Assembly (NCBI GenBank): GCA_013398015.1
Contig: VZRR01008003.1
Location: forward strand, 128,912-192,911
Length of the DNA stretch: 64,000 nt
Origin: Oreocharis arfaki
Lineage: Eukaryota; Chordata; Aves; Passeriformes; Paramythiidae
Direction: 5' to 3'
Notes under the pieces: generated by a model
Told to the model about the DNA's origin: nothing
Databases searched by the model: none
The model's input: only the letters and a program-made list of their open reading frames with translations
Translations under genes and position numbers: made by a program
Part shown: piece after piece, positions 10,326-21,600 of the stretch
How the letters are laid out: each line of letters starts with the position of its first letter
Position numbering within the stretch: the stretch's first letter is position 1

Positions 10326-13316
10326 CAAATGGTATTTCAAATACCTCCAGGTCATTTCAAAATCACATGCTAAAGCTTTTAGATTGTTTAGCTCATATAA
10401 TATCAACAAATAGGCAGACTTAATAATTAATATAAAAAGTAAATAGATTTTTCACTGTATAGGTTTTCAAGTATTGTTTCCAAATTGTGAATAAATGTCA
10501 AACCTAGGAAGTGCAGGTTTATGATTATAACACCATTATCTAGATTGACTAAAAAGAAAAATAAAAAAACCAGCTAACTTCATACAAAATGATATTCCAA
10601 CAAATTAGGCAGATGAGAAAACTAGGTTACAGATAGTATTAACAACTGGAACTGTTCTACTTCCAACGGATGCATAAGGGATTACATGTTTTATGGAAAC
10701 GGAAATTATGGTTCTAATTCTGCACCTTTTAATTACATTAATAGTTTTCACACATGTAATTTCTTGCCAGACTGAGTACTGATGGCTTGTTTGAGGAATC
10801 ATTTGGAGCACTCCCTCCAGGACCCAGAATTCAAAAGTGTATAGCTTAAGTTACACCTGCAATTAGCACATTACATTAAGTTGCTAAGGGAGTATCACAT
10901 TTGCTGTCTCTGGTAGGCCTCAGTCATTTTATACGGTATAAATAGTTAAATATTTTCTTTTGTCTTTTTTTTTTTTGTTATTTCTCCCTTTCTTACTTCC
11001 TTTCCCCAAGGTTTATGCTATTTATGTATAGATTATGTATGGATTCTTCTGGATCACACAAAGGAATTGCATGTGAATTTTTTTTCCCCAAGACAATTAC
11101 AGATGACTGTAAGAAATGAAGTTTACTAGTCTTTCAAAAACCCCATGATTTGTAAAGTCAGTTTTTTGGCCGTGTTTCTTAGTGCTGTGGCACATCAGTG
11201 AGTTCAGCTGTGTGTGTTTATTTGAGCATTTGCGTGCCAGAGACAGACTTGACTGTGCAGAGACTCCAGCAATAATTTCATGCACAGTGGAAATGATCAA
11301 AATAACAGACCACATTTATACCATAACTGTGACTTCCATTTCTGTGCAGCTGAATTACAACTAGCTTTGAGAGGATTTGTGAGTTTGTTTAATTTCGTGG
11401 AGATGTTATTATTAAGTGTATGATAATGTCATGTAGTGCAGTGTAAATAAAAGAAAACACAATTCAATGAAAGAGAAGAAAACAAAAACCCACATGACCT
11501 TGTGGAGGGTTGAGAAGTTGATTTCTGTCACTCTGGTAAATCACAGTAGATATTCTGACAAATGACTGGAACTGAGCAATACACATAATTGCATTTGGTA
11601 AGTGACCTCTGTGGGTGACAGTTTCAGAGATGCTGTGATTGGATTTGTGTTTGCCTACGTGGCTTCCAGTCACATTGCTTCCAGCATGACACGCTCGTGC
11701 TTGGCTGGCTGAGAGGATCCACCAGAGCCCTGATGCTGGTTAAATGCCGTGTGACTTTCCACCTTTCCACAGTTTCAGCACTGGCAGCTGCTGGGGCTGC
11801 ATCCCAACTGCACCCAGTACCACAGCACGAGCTGTAAGGATGGATGATGGAATCCAGCCATGTGGGACTGCTTTCTTGCAGAAGAAAGTCCGTTGTAGTG
11901 TGAAACCGAGGGAGAAAAGGATTGTCTTTTGTAAAATGGATAACAACATGTAGCTAATCAAAATATTTTTACTCTTATTCTGTACAAGTTAATTAGACAA
12001 TGGATAGTCAGTTCCACTCAGGGATATTTTATATCCTTTGTCTCACTGGGCATAAGACATTCCCTTTTTTTATAGAGAAGCTGTAGTTTAACATTGGGAT
12101 GCTGTTGTATATAACGAAAAAGTAAACTTTGCTATTTACTACATACATCCATCTCCTTTCTTTTTTTGTTCTTCCCTGAACACATGTGGATAATTTTATA
12201 TAAAAGACATTATTTTCCAATCTCACTTTTATTGTACACTTACCATAGCAAATGCTGCTCACGTGTGAACTATTTTGTCCGGATCTCTTCCTGCATTAAA
12301 AGACTTATATAATCGTATTGAGAGAAAGCACTTAGGGATCTGTAATCCACTGGTCTTACTGAATGACTTTTTACATAATGAAAATTTGTGAAGGGTAAAT
12401 ATGTTGACTAGGAGTTCCATTAGCACTTAAATAGAAGGTATTTCTGGAAAGCATACATAAACAATACAGACCTTCCAGAGAAGGAAAAGCACCAATCCTC
12501 TCTACAAACAATAAGCACGTGTTTAATTTTTAATCTGAAAGCTAATTACATCAGTCATTTAGTCCAGTTTTAAGTAATTGCATTACTGTAAAAATATTTT
12601 CATATTTACATGAAGAATTTTGAAAATAATTTTATTTTATATTCATAGTGCTGAAGTTTAATGTTACTCTGTTAGCAAGATAAGGAGAATCACTTTAATT
12701 GTGGTCCTGTGTTCCTTTTGTTACTAAACTACATAACAGTGTAATGGGTTTTTATGGTGATAGGCTGGAAATCCTGGAATGAAATGACAAATTGCTGCAT
12801 TTAACAGACTCAGTTCTGATGGTTTGATACAACTGTTGATCACTGTTGCCACCAATAGCATAGGACCAAGTTTCATACTCCTTAGGTTGTGTATATCTTT
12901 TGCTAAAGTAAATGCCAGCTTTGCTGGCTGAAAGGGACAGAGTTTGGATCCTAAGTCAAAGAGAATCCAATTGTTAGTCCCGTCTAGTGTGTTCTCTGGT
13001 TTTCAGACTGTCCAAACCAGTGGTTCTGTACTGAACACTGGACAAGCAGTGCTGAAGGCAGCATCATCTGTTAGCCTAAATGTCCTTGTAGCTGTTTCCT
13101 AAAGCAGGGATTTCTTGACTTTTCAGACTGCTGATTCCCTGGCAGTGTAAGTTAAGCTACATCACTATTCAACTTTGGGAGCTTGAGAAGGCTGTGTTTA
13201 TGTTAACAAAACTAATGAGAGGGTTTAGCACGTTACTTTTATTACTATGGTTGAAGCAGGAACTTTAGTTTAGAAGAGCCTGCAATAGACAAGCTTTATT
13301 AATAATCCAGCTTTTC

Positions 13317-13775
13317 AAAGAATCTTAGAATGGTTTAAGTTGGAAGAGACCTTAAAGATCGTCTGGTTTCAACCCCTGCCATGGGCAGGGACACCTTCCA
13401 CCAGCCCAGGCTGTGCTCTGTCCAACGTGGCCTTGAACACTTCCAGGGATGGCGCGGCCACAGCTTCTCTGGGCACCCTGTGCCAGGGCCTCCCCACTCT
13501 CACAGGGAACAATTTTTTCTCAGTATCTCATCTGAACCAACTCTGTGGCAGTGTGAAGCCATTCCCCATTGTCACTCCATCCCTTGTAAATAGTCTCTCT
13601 CCATCTTTCTTATAGGCTCCCTTCAGGCACTGGAAGGCCACAATTACGTCACCCCAAAGTTTGTCTTCTCCAGGCTGAGTGATCCCAATTCTCCCAGCCT
13701 TTCCCCACAGCAGAGATGCTTCATCCCTCTAATCAACTTTATGGCCTCCTCTGGACTTGCTCTGACAGGTTTTGT
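13317..13775 (-). mobile_element. CR1 LINE 3' fragment (reverse orientation)
   Basis: It begins at 'gaatcttagaatggtttaag' and shows the same order of blocks as the copy at 7.94 kb, including 'catgggcagggacacc' and 'ctgtgccagggcctcccc'. It is a 5'-truncated, non-coding copy inserted upstream of NUDT19. Confidence 0.88.
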
Positions 13776-16525
13776 TTGGTTTGAATTACTGCTGCAAGCA
13801 AACCAGTAAGTTATAAGGAGGTACTTTATTTTAAGTTAAATAAATAGTGACAGTAACAGGTTTGCATTATTCAAAGTGTAGAAAATACCACCCATGCACA
13901 GGCAAAACCAGTGTAATTCAAGTCAGGAGTAAGATTTTAGTATACAGCAAATTTAATGTGTGTATTCTGTGAATAAAGACAAAAGAACTGAAGTAGATCA
14001 ACACTGATATTAATCAAGCAATGACCATCTTCTTTTGTGCAATTACATTCTCACCAATCAGCATGAGAGTATGTGCTTTTTCATCATGCTGCTTCAATAT
14101 AGAGTATGAAGTATGAATTCCTATTTTTCACTTACAAAATAGCATTTCCAGTCTCCTTCCAGTTGCATTTCAGTAGGGGAAAAAATGAAGACTGCAAATC
14201 TATATCTATTTCTTAATTTAAAGGAAGCCTCAGTACTTTTGGGCAATGGTAGTTTCATTTCGTTTTGGTTTTGTGCAGTGTCGGGCCAAACTCTGTCACA
14301 TGGAATAAACCCGTGTAGGAGATGAATGGCAGGCACTTTATCCATGTAGACAGTGCCAATCCTCTGTTAAAATTCTACTTAATATATTAATTTCAAATAG
14401 CCTAAATATAAGGTGATACAGATTTTTAGGAACAAACTAGTGATGAATTAATTTGTTGCCGATTTTGTCCTACGATTTGAAGGGTCTTTTTCCAAGGCCA
14501 ATCCTTTAAATAGTAATTGTGTGCATATTCATAATAAAGCAAGACTTATATACTTAGAGGCTATTGATATGAATTCTTTGAATCCTATACCAAAAAATTC
14601 CAAATTTAAAAAAACCAAACAATGGAGTGAAAACTTAGAGTTTACCCACCTAAGGCTTGCTTTTGAAAATGACCTATTCTTAAAAATTCTTCTACACAAC
14701 TAAGCATGGATAAACTGTTTATCTGTGGTTAGGTGTGTGGAAGATACCAAGATAAAGGTGATGAATGCTGTCAGTGTTACCATTTACTTATCCACCAGAA
14801 AACAGACTTGCATTCATTACTTGGGGTTTGAGAACATGTGGTTAAACGGTCTGATTTCACAAGGTATATGGAGTTTTCAGGAAGCACAGAATAGAGCCCA
14901 ACTGCTTCTCCACCTTCCTGTAAACTAAGTGAAAGGAAAGTGCAAAGAGTGGAAATACCCACAGATCCTTAATGACAAGTGGTGGCAATCCAAATAGGAA
15001 TGTTCCCCTGCAGCTTTGGCTGTATTTTCCTTAAATATGGTTACGCATTGCGATTGTGAAGGAGATCATCCAATTTAAATGAACACTCAGCAATTACACC
15101 TTGTCTAGGCAGCCTGGACCTGTAGCACTGATAAATACAGACCAGGCTTAGTTATAAAGCTGTTGGGGATCTCTACGGACATAGATTAAATACATATAAA
15201 ACATATCCTATGGAATGAATGAAACACAACAGAAAGGAATGTGGAGTTGTCTTGTAACACTCTGAATTCCCAAGAGAATGGAGTTAGACTGGACCAATGT
15301 GCAGAACTCACATTATCCTTCAACATAAGGATAATCTATAGCTTTGAATTCAGGCCTCTGCTTACTATTTTTTTCCCTCACCTACAAGTGACCATATTCA
15401 AATACACTTTTTTCCCCCCATAAATCCAGTTCTTTTAAGTTTTAAACTGTTTGCTGCACTTTTTCAAAGTATGTTTAGTTCTTAACTAAAAATATTAGGT
15501 ATTTATGCATGTTGTCAATTTTATTTAACAAGCATGAAGACTGTTCACAAAACGTGTCTGGTTGTTACGTTTTCATAATGTGCCCATAATAATCAATGAA
15601 GAAAAATAACGTCTTAAAACCCCAATATTATGGGGTCTTTATATTTGGCTGTGGAGTGCCCCATACACCTATGGCACTGTAGCACGTGTACCAAGCATTC
15701 CTGAACGGACAGTGTGTGTTCACAGCACTAGAAGGTATTTCCAGAAGTAAATAATAAATACCATAACACATAAATCCTTTCACAAAATATTGTAAAGCTT
15801 CTCTGCTAAGTAAGTGTCTGTTCTCACAGTTTTACATTTAAATGTAAATTCCACAGGGATGCACTGGGAAGTTTTATGCTGTTACATTTCCCTCCCAGAA
15901 TTGTAGTGTTATCAAATGGGACCAATCCTACAGGCTTTCTGCTTCCCAGATGATTAATCAGACACAACTGAGATATGAAACTGAGATACATTTTTAGCTT
16001 TGTCTGGATTTCTGCAATTTGTGAGCTTGCAGAAATGTGACTGTACACATACAAGCATCAGTCCCTGCCTGTCAACAGGAGAGGGGATCCCATTGGGAAG
16101 GTCTGCTTTTAACTTGACATCATTTTTGTTTGCTAAAATCTATTTTCCAATGTTACTGCATCTGCTGTGGGTAGATTCATTGCTCCCATTTTCATAATTA
16201 ATCGTGAAGTGCAAACTGCTGCTACAGAAAGAAAAATTAGAACCAGTAGCAAGAATCAGCCTTTCTGCAGGAAAAGATAAAAACGTGGTAAATGTGAATG
16301 AAAACCATGAGGCTTGCTAGTATTTTTCTGAATATGCAACTCTGCCTTTTTTCTATCTGGATTTGGAAAGCGATTAGTCATCCACATATGCTGTGCCAAT
16401 TCATGCAACTGGGTTCCGTACAATCCAGTCTAAATCAACAAACAGTACTTGGTATCAAATATCGTTCTGTTTGCTCCCCCCTCCCAAACGATTAACTTGT
16501 CTAAAATAGAGGTTGGTTACATTCT

Positions 16526-17050
16526 TTTATTGGGGTTTTCATCCTTACCCCTCTCCTCCACTCAAGAAATATTTTTTGTATTTGATGGAAAAAAAAGAAG
16601 TATTCTCTTCACTTGGCCAGACAAAACTCCCATGTTAGCCTTCAAATTTATGTTACTCTCCAATACTGTAAACAGTGACCAGCAGCAAACACCAGAGCCT
16701 AGTGAAGAACAAAAACCACAGGCTTCTGAGAATAGTGATCTATTAATAGCAGGCAAATCCCTGTTACAGCCAGTAGTGATAATACCCTGATACTTCGCTT
16801 AACTGTTACAAGTCCAGCAAACGAAGACATTGCATTCTGCAGGCTGATTTGCATCCCTTTTCTTCAAAACGCATGAAGAAACAAATAGTGCGTTTTAGGA
16901 TATCGAGAGGGAAAAGTTCTGCTTTGTTCTTTCAAGTGCTCGTTTTAAATGCTCAGCTTATCCAAGTGACACATTTTGAAAGTAAAGGTGAGGCATGAAA
17001 CACTCCAGAGACAGGGTGGAGAGGGTTGCTCATGTCAGAGCTTGCACACC
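16526..17050 (-). other. RGS9BP: RGS9BP 3' UTR with candidate poly(A) signal
   Basis: Downstream of the RGS9BP stop the minus strand runs without other features to an AATAAA hexamer (tttatt on the plus strand at 16526-16531). This would give a 3' UTR of about 0.5 kb. Other signals further downstream are possible. Confidence 0.45.
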
Positions 17051-17764
17051 CTAAGACAGTTTTACCACACACACTGCTAGGACAATGGCGATAATGAGCA
17101 CAGCAGTGAAAATAATCCCAGCTAGAACCTTGCTGATATCGCAGAAGGATTTATTTTCCTCCACAGAGATCATGCCAATAGAAGAAGCGCCCACGCTGAT
17201 GGTGGATTTCAGTTCAGCCCCTGGGTCTTGCTTAGCCTCTACTGTCCACTGGGGGACATTGACCTTCATCTCCATCTCGTACATCATCTCTCCTACCTGG
17301 TTGATTTCGTTCTCGAGGTCTTTCAAATCCACCACGTCTATGTTGTGCTCAGCCTCGTATTTCATGTTCTGGACGCTCATGGCGCGGGCGGCCACGCCGG
17401 AGGTTCCCCCGCTCATGCCCGTCTGGATCAGGTGTTTTTTGGGGACGTTCAGCGGGAACTCGTGGCCCAGCTCCAGGGCTCTTCTCATGTCGATCTCCAG
17501 GATCTCTAGGCACGTGGAGAAAATCACCCATAGCCTCTCGAATTCGGCTTTATCTTCCTTACTCACGGTTTTGTCCTTCAAGACCGTGGTGAGCTTGTTT
17601 CTGTTGGCCACCGCCAGCTCCTGAGCTTTCTGCCGGGTTTTCTTGAGCTCCTCTCGCAGGTTCTGGGAGTCCGAGGTGCCGCCGATGGTCAGCACCATGT
17701 GCCGGTAGCAGGCGGTCACCTTGTTGAGCGCGTCCAGCAGCGCCTTGCACTCCTCCTTCACCAT
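17051..17764 (-). CDS. RGS9BP: RGS9BP (R9AP), RGS9 anchor protein, single exon
   Basis: R9AP anchors the RGS9-1/Gbeta5 GTPase-accelerating complex to photoreceptor outer-segment membranes and so speeds recovery from light. The intact frame is 237 codons; the human protein is about 235. It opens MVKEECKALLDALNKV and has an N-terminal helical, syntaxin-like region (TRQKAQELAV, AEFERLWVIFSTCLEILE). A second heptad-rich segment lies near residues 140-180 (DLENEINQVGEMMYEMEMKVNVP). The hydrophobic anchor VLAGIIFTAVLIIAIVLAV lies at residues about 213-231 and the extreme C-terminus is VCVVKLS. This is a tail-anchored layout like SNAREs. The start is secure: on the minus strand GCCGCCACCATGG is a full Kozak match. 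The gene is intronless, as in mammals. Its start lies about 0.5 kb from the ANKRD27 promoter, facing away from it. Confidence 0.96.
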   Translation of the reverse strand: MVKEECKALLDALNKVTACYRHMVLTIGGTSDSQNLREELKKTRQKAQELAVANRNKLTTVLKDKTVSKEDKAEFERLWVIFSTCLEILEIDMRRALELGHEFPLNVPKKHLIQTGMSGGTSGVAARAMSVQNMKYEAEHNIDVVDLKDLENEINQVGEMMYEMEMKVNVPQWTVEAKQDPGAELKSTISVGASSIGMISVEENKSFCDISKVLAGIIFTAVLIIAIVLAVCVVKLS

Positions 17765-18620
17765 GGTGGCGGCGGGGGCCGTGCCCGGTGCCGCCCTGCC
17801 CGGTGCCGCCCCGACTTACCCGGTGCCGGGCCCCGGGCGCTGCCACAGCCGGGCGCTACCAGCACACATGGCAAGTGCTGCCGTCGGATCGCGCCTGCAT
17901 CGAGCACCCCCTTCCCCGGCTGGTCAGGCGGCGCCGGCGCCTCCAGGAGCCCGGGCGGGCAGCGGGGAGCCCCGGCGGGCGGGCAGCATCGCTCCCCGCG
18001 CCACCGCCGCCTGCAGCGCCACCGGGGCGGCTGAGTCCGCGCCGCGCTCTACGGGGCGCTGCTGTTTGAAAAGTGCCAAACGCCGAGGATGGAGTAGAAA
18101 AAAATATGAAATTAAAAAAGCCAAGGCTAAAGCTCTAGGGAGCGGCAGCCGGGCAGCCGGCGGTCCCCGCCGCCGCCACTTAACTCGCCCCAGCTGGGCG
18201 CCCGCGCGGTCACATGGCGGGGAGCGCCCGGCCCGGCCCTATAAGCCCTCGCAGGCTCCGCCTTCGCAGGCAGGGACCCCGCGGCGCTCCCGGCTCCTCG
18301 CCCTCTCCCCCCCGCCGCTGCCCGGCCATTGGCTTCGTGCGGCCGCGCCGGGCCCGCCCTGGACCCCGGTAGGGCTCGGCCGGGGCGCGGAGCGGCGGGA
18401 GAGGCGGGCGGCGGCTGTGCGGCCGCGGAGCAGGGAGGCGGTGGCGTTGGTGTGAGTAGCGCTCCCGCCGCGGGCTGCCCGCGGCTCCCGCTGGGACCGT
18501 CCCACCAGGGTGGGACCGGGGAGCGCTCCCGGCCCGCCGTGCNGCAGGGTCGCTCCTCGCCGTGTTGAACCCCGCTGAGCACAGCAGGTCGGTCCTGCCC
18601 GGCCCCTCGGCTGTCCCGCG
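17570..18620. promoter_or_regulatory. Shared CpG island between RGS9BP and ANKRD27 (divergent promoter)
   Basis: CpG density is very high from the 5' half of RGS9BP to about 18.6 kb. Inside it are a TATA-like CTATAAGCC at 18239-18247, a YY1-like ATGGCGG at 18213-18219 overlapping an E-box-like TCACATG at 18210-18216, and an ATTGG (inverted CCAAT) at 18328-18332. These lie between the two divergent genes. Assignment of each motif to a gene is inference. There is a single unknown base at 18543. Confidence 0.65.
18270..18451 (+). other. ANKRD27: Probable ANKRD27 non-coding exon 1
   Basis: The first ANKRD27 exon is non-coding in mammals. Here a GTGAGT donor at 18452-18457 inside the CpG island, and a TATA-like element about 30 bases upstream of 18270, suggest an exon of roughly 180 bases. 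The boundaries are guesses. Other GT sites in the island are possible donors. Confidence 0.4.
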
Positions 18621-21600
18621 TGTCGCAGGCGCTCCGTGACCCGCCTAGGGAAGGAGCTCGCTGTTGTTGTCACCCATAGGAAGGGCCCGCTTGTGATCCA
18701 TCCAGGGCACCTGCAGTTAGCTCAGGTCAAGCAATTGCACATCAGGAAGTGCAGGGAGCACGCCAGTTCTCACTGTCGGAAGCGATGCTTCACCAGCTGC
18801 CCTTGGCGGGTGTGCTGGGTACAGCACGGTGAGCACTGATGGGCACTAGGCCGTGCTCGTGTGTGCGTCCAGAGGATGGAGGTGATGTGGAGTGCCGCTT
18901 GGTGAACTGAACTGTGTTGTCTCTAGCACCTGATGTCTCTGCTGAAGTGTTCTTCTGGAGAGCTTGCTTGTCACAACGTACTCTACCACATATATCCCAG
19001 CGTTTGTGGGTAGCTGAGTGATGTTGTGATGTTACAGGAGCTTGAAAAAGCTGTGAAGCCACTAGAGTCCCACAAGAAGGGGAACATGACCCATTCCCTT
19101 ATCACTACCCTTGCACGGCAATGTGTGTTAGGAGCAAGATAAATTACTATGAGGACCAGAGTCCAGGCAGACTGGCTTTCTGCTACTGAGCCCAGCCTGA
19201 GGAGTCTTGTCTAGGCTATGTTCCTCCTTATGGATTTTGGTAGCTTGGACTCCAGTGACTGAGAGTTTTTGTTTGTTTATGTTTTGTCTTGCTTTAATTT
19301 TGGCCCTAGTTCCAAAACCTGTGTAACTTCTGCTGCAGGTTGCTACCTGTGGAAGAAATTATTTCTTATATTTGTGTAGATTATCAAATTAATACCAACT
19401 AAACTGAGTAGCTTTCTATCAAAATACATGTTGGTAGCCTAGAAGAAGCAAACCAGTCATGTCTGTTTCCTTGTAGGAATAAAGAAACACAGCTGATTTT
19501 GACCTGATTGTAAGCGAAGTCTTGTAATTGCTTAATCATTGTCAGGTGGAAAAAGGATTAGCTCTGGGTTTGAATCTGGAGTCCTATGTGACATAATTGT
19601 TAAGCTTATTGCTGACTGAATTATGCGTATTTGTGTGTCTCTTTTAGGGATGTTTAAAGTCTGTCACAGAGCACTGGAGTTATGTGAGAATCTGGAAGCC
19701 ACTTCTCTGAAAGTGCCTGGGAAGGGGAGGGAAGGAGTATTGGTTCAGACACACGTGACTATTTAAACCTGACGGTAGCAGCAGTAGTAATCTGTATCAG
19801 GTCATGCCTAAGTACATGTTTAGGTGTGTCATGTGGGAAGAGCCTGTTATTTAGATTAGTTCTAATTTAAGTTCAGCTGCATGCAGTTACACAATTTTCT
19901 TAGATTGTGGGAACTCTTAAAATTCAGTTTGTCAGTCAGGCACGATGTTCTGAAAATCCAAATACTGCTTTCAAACAAGATGCTGACTAGCCAAAATACT
20001 GTCCTGGGAAAACTATTAGGATGGAGGTAAAAATCCTTAGAACTGACTTAGGAAGCAGCATAATGTAGTAGAAGAAATGCATTTCCTGGTTCTGTGGCAA
20101 GGCTTTCTTGCAATAGATGTTAATGACCATTTTCTTCCTGTGCAGTACTCTTAAAACTGTTTGCAAAGTATTCTGTGAGGCATCTTGAACATCACTAATT
20201 AAATGTTATAGCCTCATTTTAATACTTGAAGTAGAATTTTAAGTAAATGCAAGTTTGTTTTGCTTAAATGGTTGGTAAGCCTTGTCTGAGGGACTTGCTT
20301 TTGCAGTAAGCTCATGTACTAAGTTTGGTCTGTAGAATGCTGTGGCCTGGGAAAGCTTGAAGCCAATATGAGAGGAAGAAGGGAAATAAGGATGAAATGC
20401 AGTGAAAATGAAATGCGACATTAACCCCTTCCCTCCCCCAATCACCGATACACTATGCACTTCCTTGAAGTCTGTGATTTGCTTTCTTCTAGGCTTTTTG
20501 CTTGTAAAATGGTGAGGGGATTTGATCCACAGCAAGAATCTCGATTTATATTGTGGGGGAATGTTAAACTGATACTTCTTTATTATGATGTTTACTTTTA
20601 GGAAGTTCCTAATTAGCTGAGGCTGTTACATGTTGCATTGTGTAGCATTTATACACTGGGGTGGCTAAAATAATTTATTTTGCTAGTTAGGGCTTACCTG
20701 CTGAATTGTTTTCCAGCCTTCCTTACCCTTGCATCAGTATCTTAATGAATGAAAATATTTGGCTTAAGTAAACCTCTGTGTATTTCAACTCCATAAGAAT
20801 TTACCCCTCCCCTCCAAAGAAGGGAAGTGAAGTACCAAAGTGCTGAAACCTCTGAGAGCCTGAGGAGGAGGTGACCTTAAATACCGCTCACGAGTGTTTG
20901 AAGGAAGCATCCTTGTTTGAGAAGCTGTTTTGGGAACTTTGTATTTGCTGTTAATGTTCTCCCTCTAAATGTTCCTTCTGACTGTTGGTGGTTTGCTGAA
21001 CAGCACTTGTACTTTGTTCTAGGGCTTGCTTTGAGTAGCTCAGGGCTGCATCAGAGAATGTAATGCAGCTTCAGTAGTGGTAAGACAAAGAATGAAGGTT
21101 CTTTGCAGCCACTCTGGTGGATTTCTAAACCTGTGAGAATTGGGAATCTAGTGTCTACCCTGTTGTGAAAAGAGAATGCAGCTTATTTCTGATGCTTGGC
21201 TAATGACAAGCAAGATGATCTTGAATATGTGGGAGTAACTGGGTAGAAGAGGGAAGCTTGGCTGTTGGAGGATCATCCACATGTGTGGAAATGTGCTTCC
21301 TTTGGAGGACAGGAACAGGTGACTGGGGAGAGTCAAGCCCTCATGTCTGGGACAAGTAAAGATGTGTCCATGTCAAACGATGCTACAAATGCACTGTTAG
21401 AAAATAAAGGGTGAACCTTCTCACAACTTCTCATGAGTGAGCTCAGTTGTGGGGTTTGAGGTGGGGCTCATCAGAAGCTGCACAAGGATCTGGTGCAACC
21501 CAATGTGCTCGGTACTGCCCAGGGCTGCAGGGTCTGGGGGAGGCCTGTCCAAGGAGGGTGGGAGCAGTGGTAGCAGGGCCAGAGCTGTCAGGCTTAGAAA

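Larger units (their letters stand above)
7296..16525. other. Intergenic region between NUDT19 and RGS9BP
   Basis: About 9 kb contains no exon-like open frame that I could match to a protein. It holds three CR1 fragments (about 7.94-8.39, 10.19-10.33 and 13.32-13.77 kb), A/T-rich tracts and otherwise unique sequence. The part nearest RGS9BP may include distal 3' UTR of that gene. Confidence 0.65.

Noticed and set aside
16449..16790. A 113-residue open frame between the CR1 copies and RGS9BP
   Set aside because: No similarity to known domains is apparent, and it overlaps the probable RGS9BP 3' UTR in antisense.
17721..18673. Long open frames in the RGS9BP/ANKRD27 CpG island
   Set aside because: High GC content removes stop codons by chance. 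Composition is low complexity and no conserved protein is recognisable.
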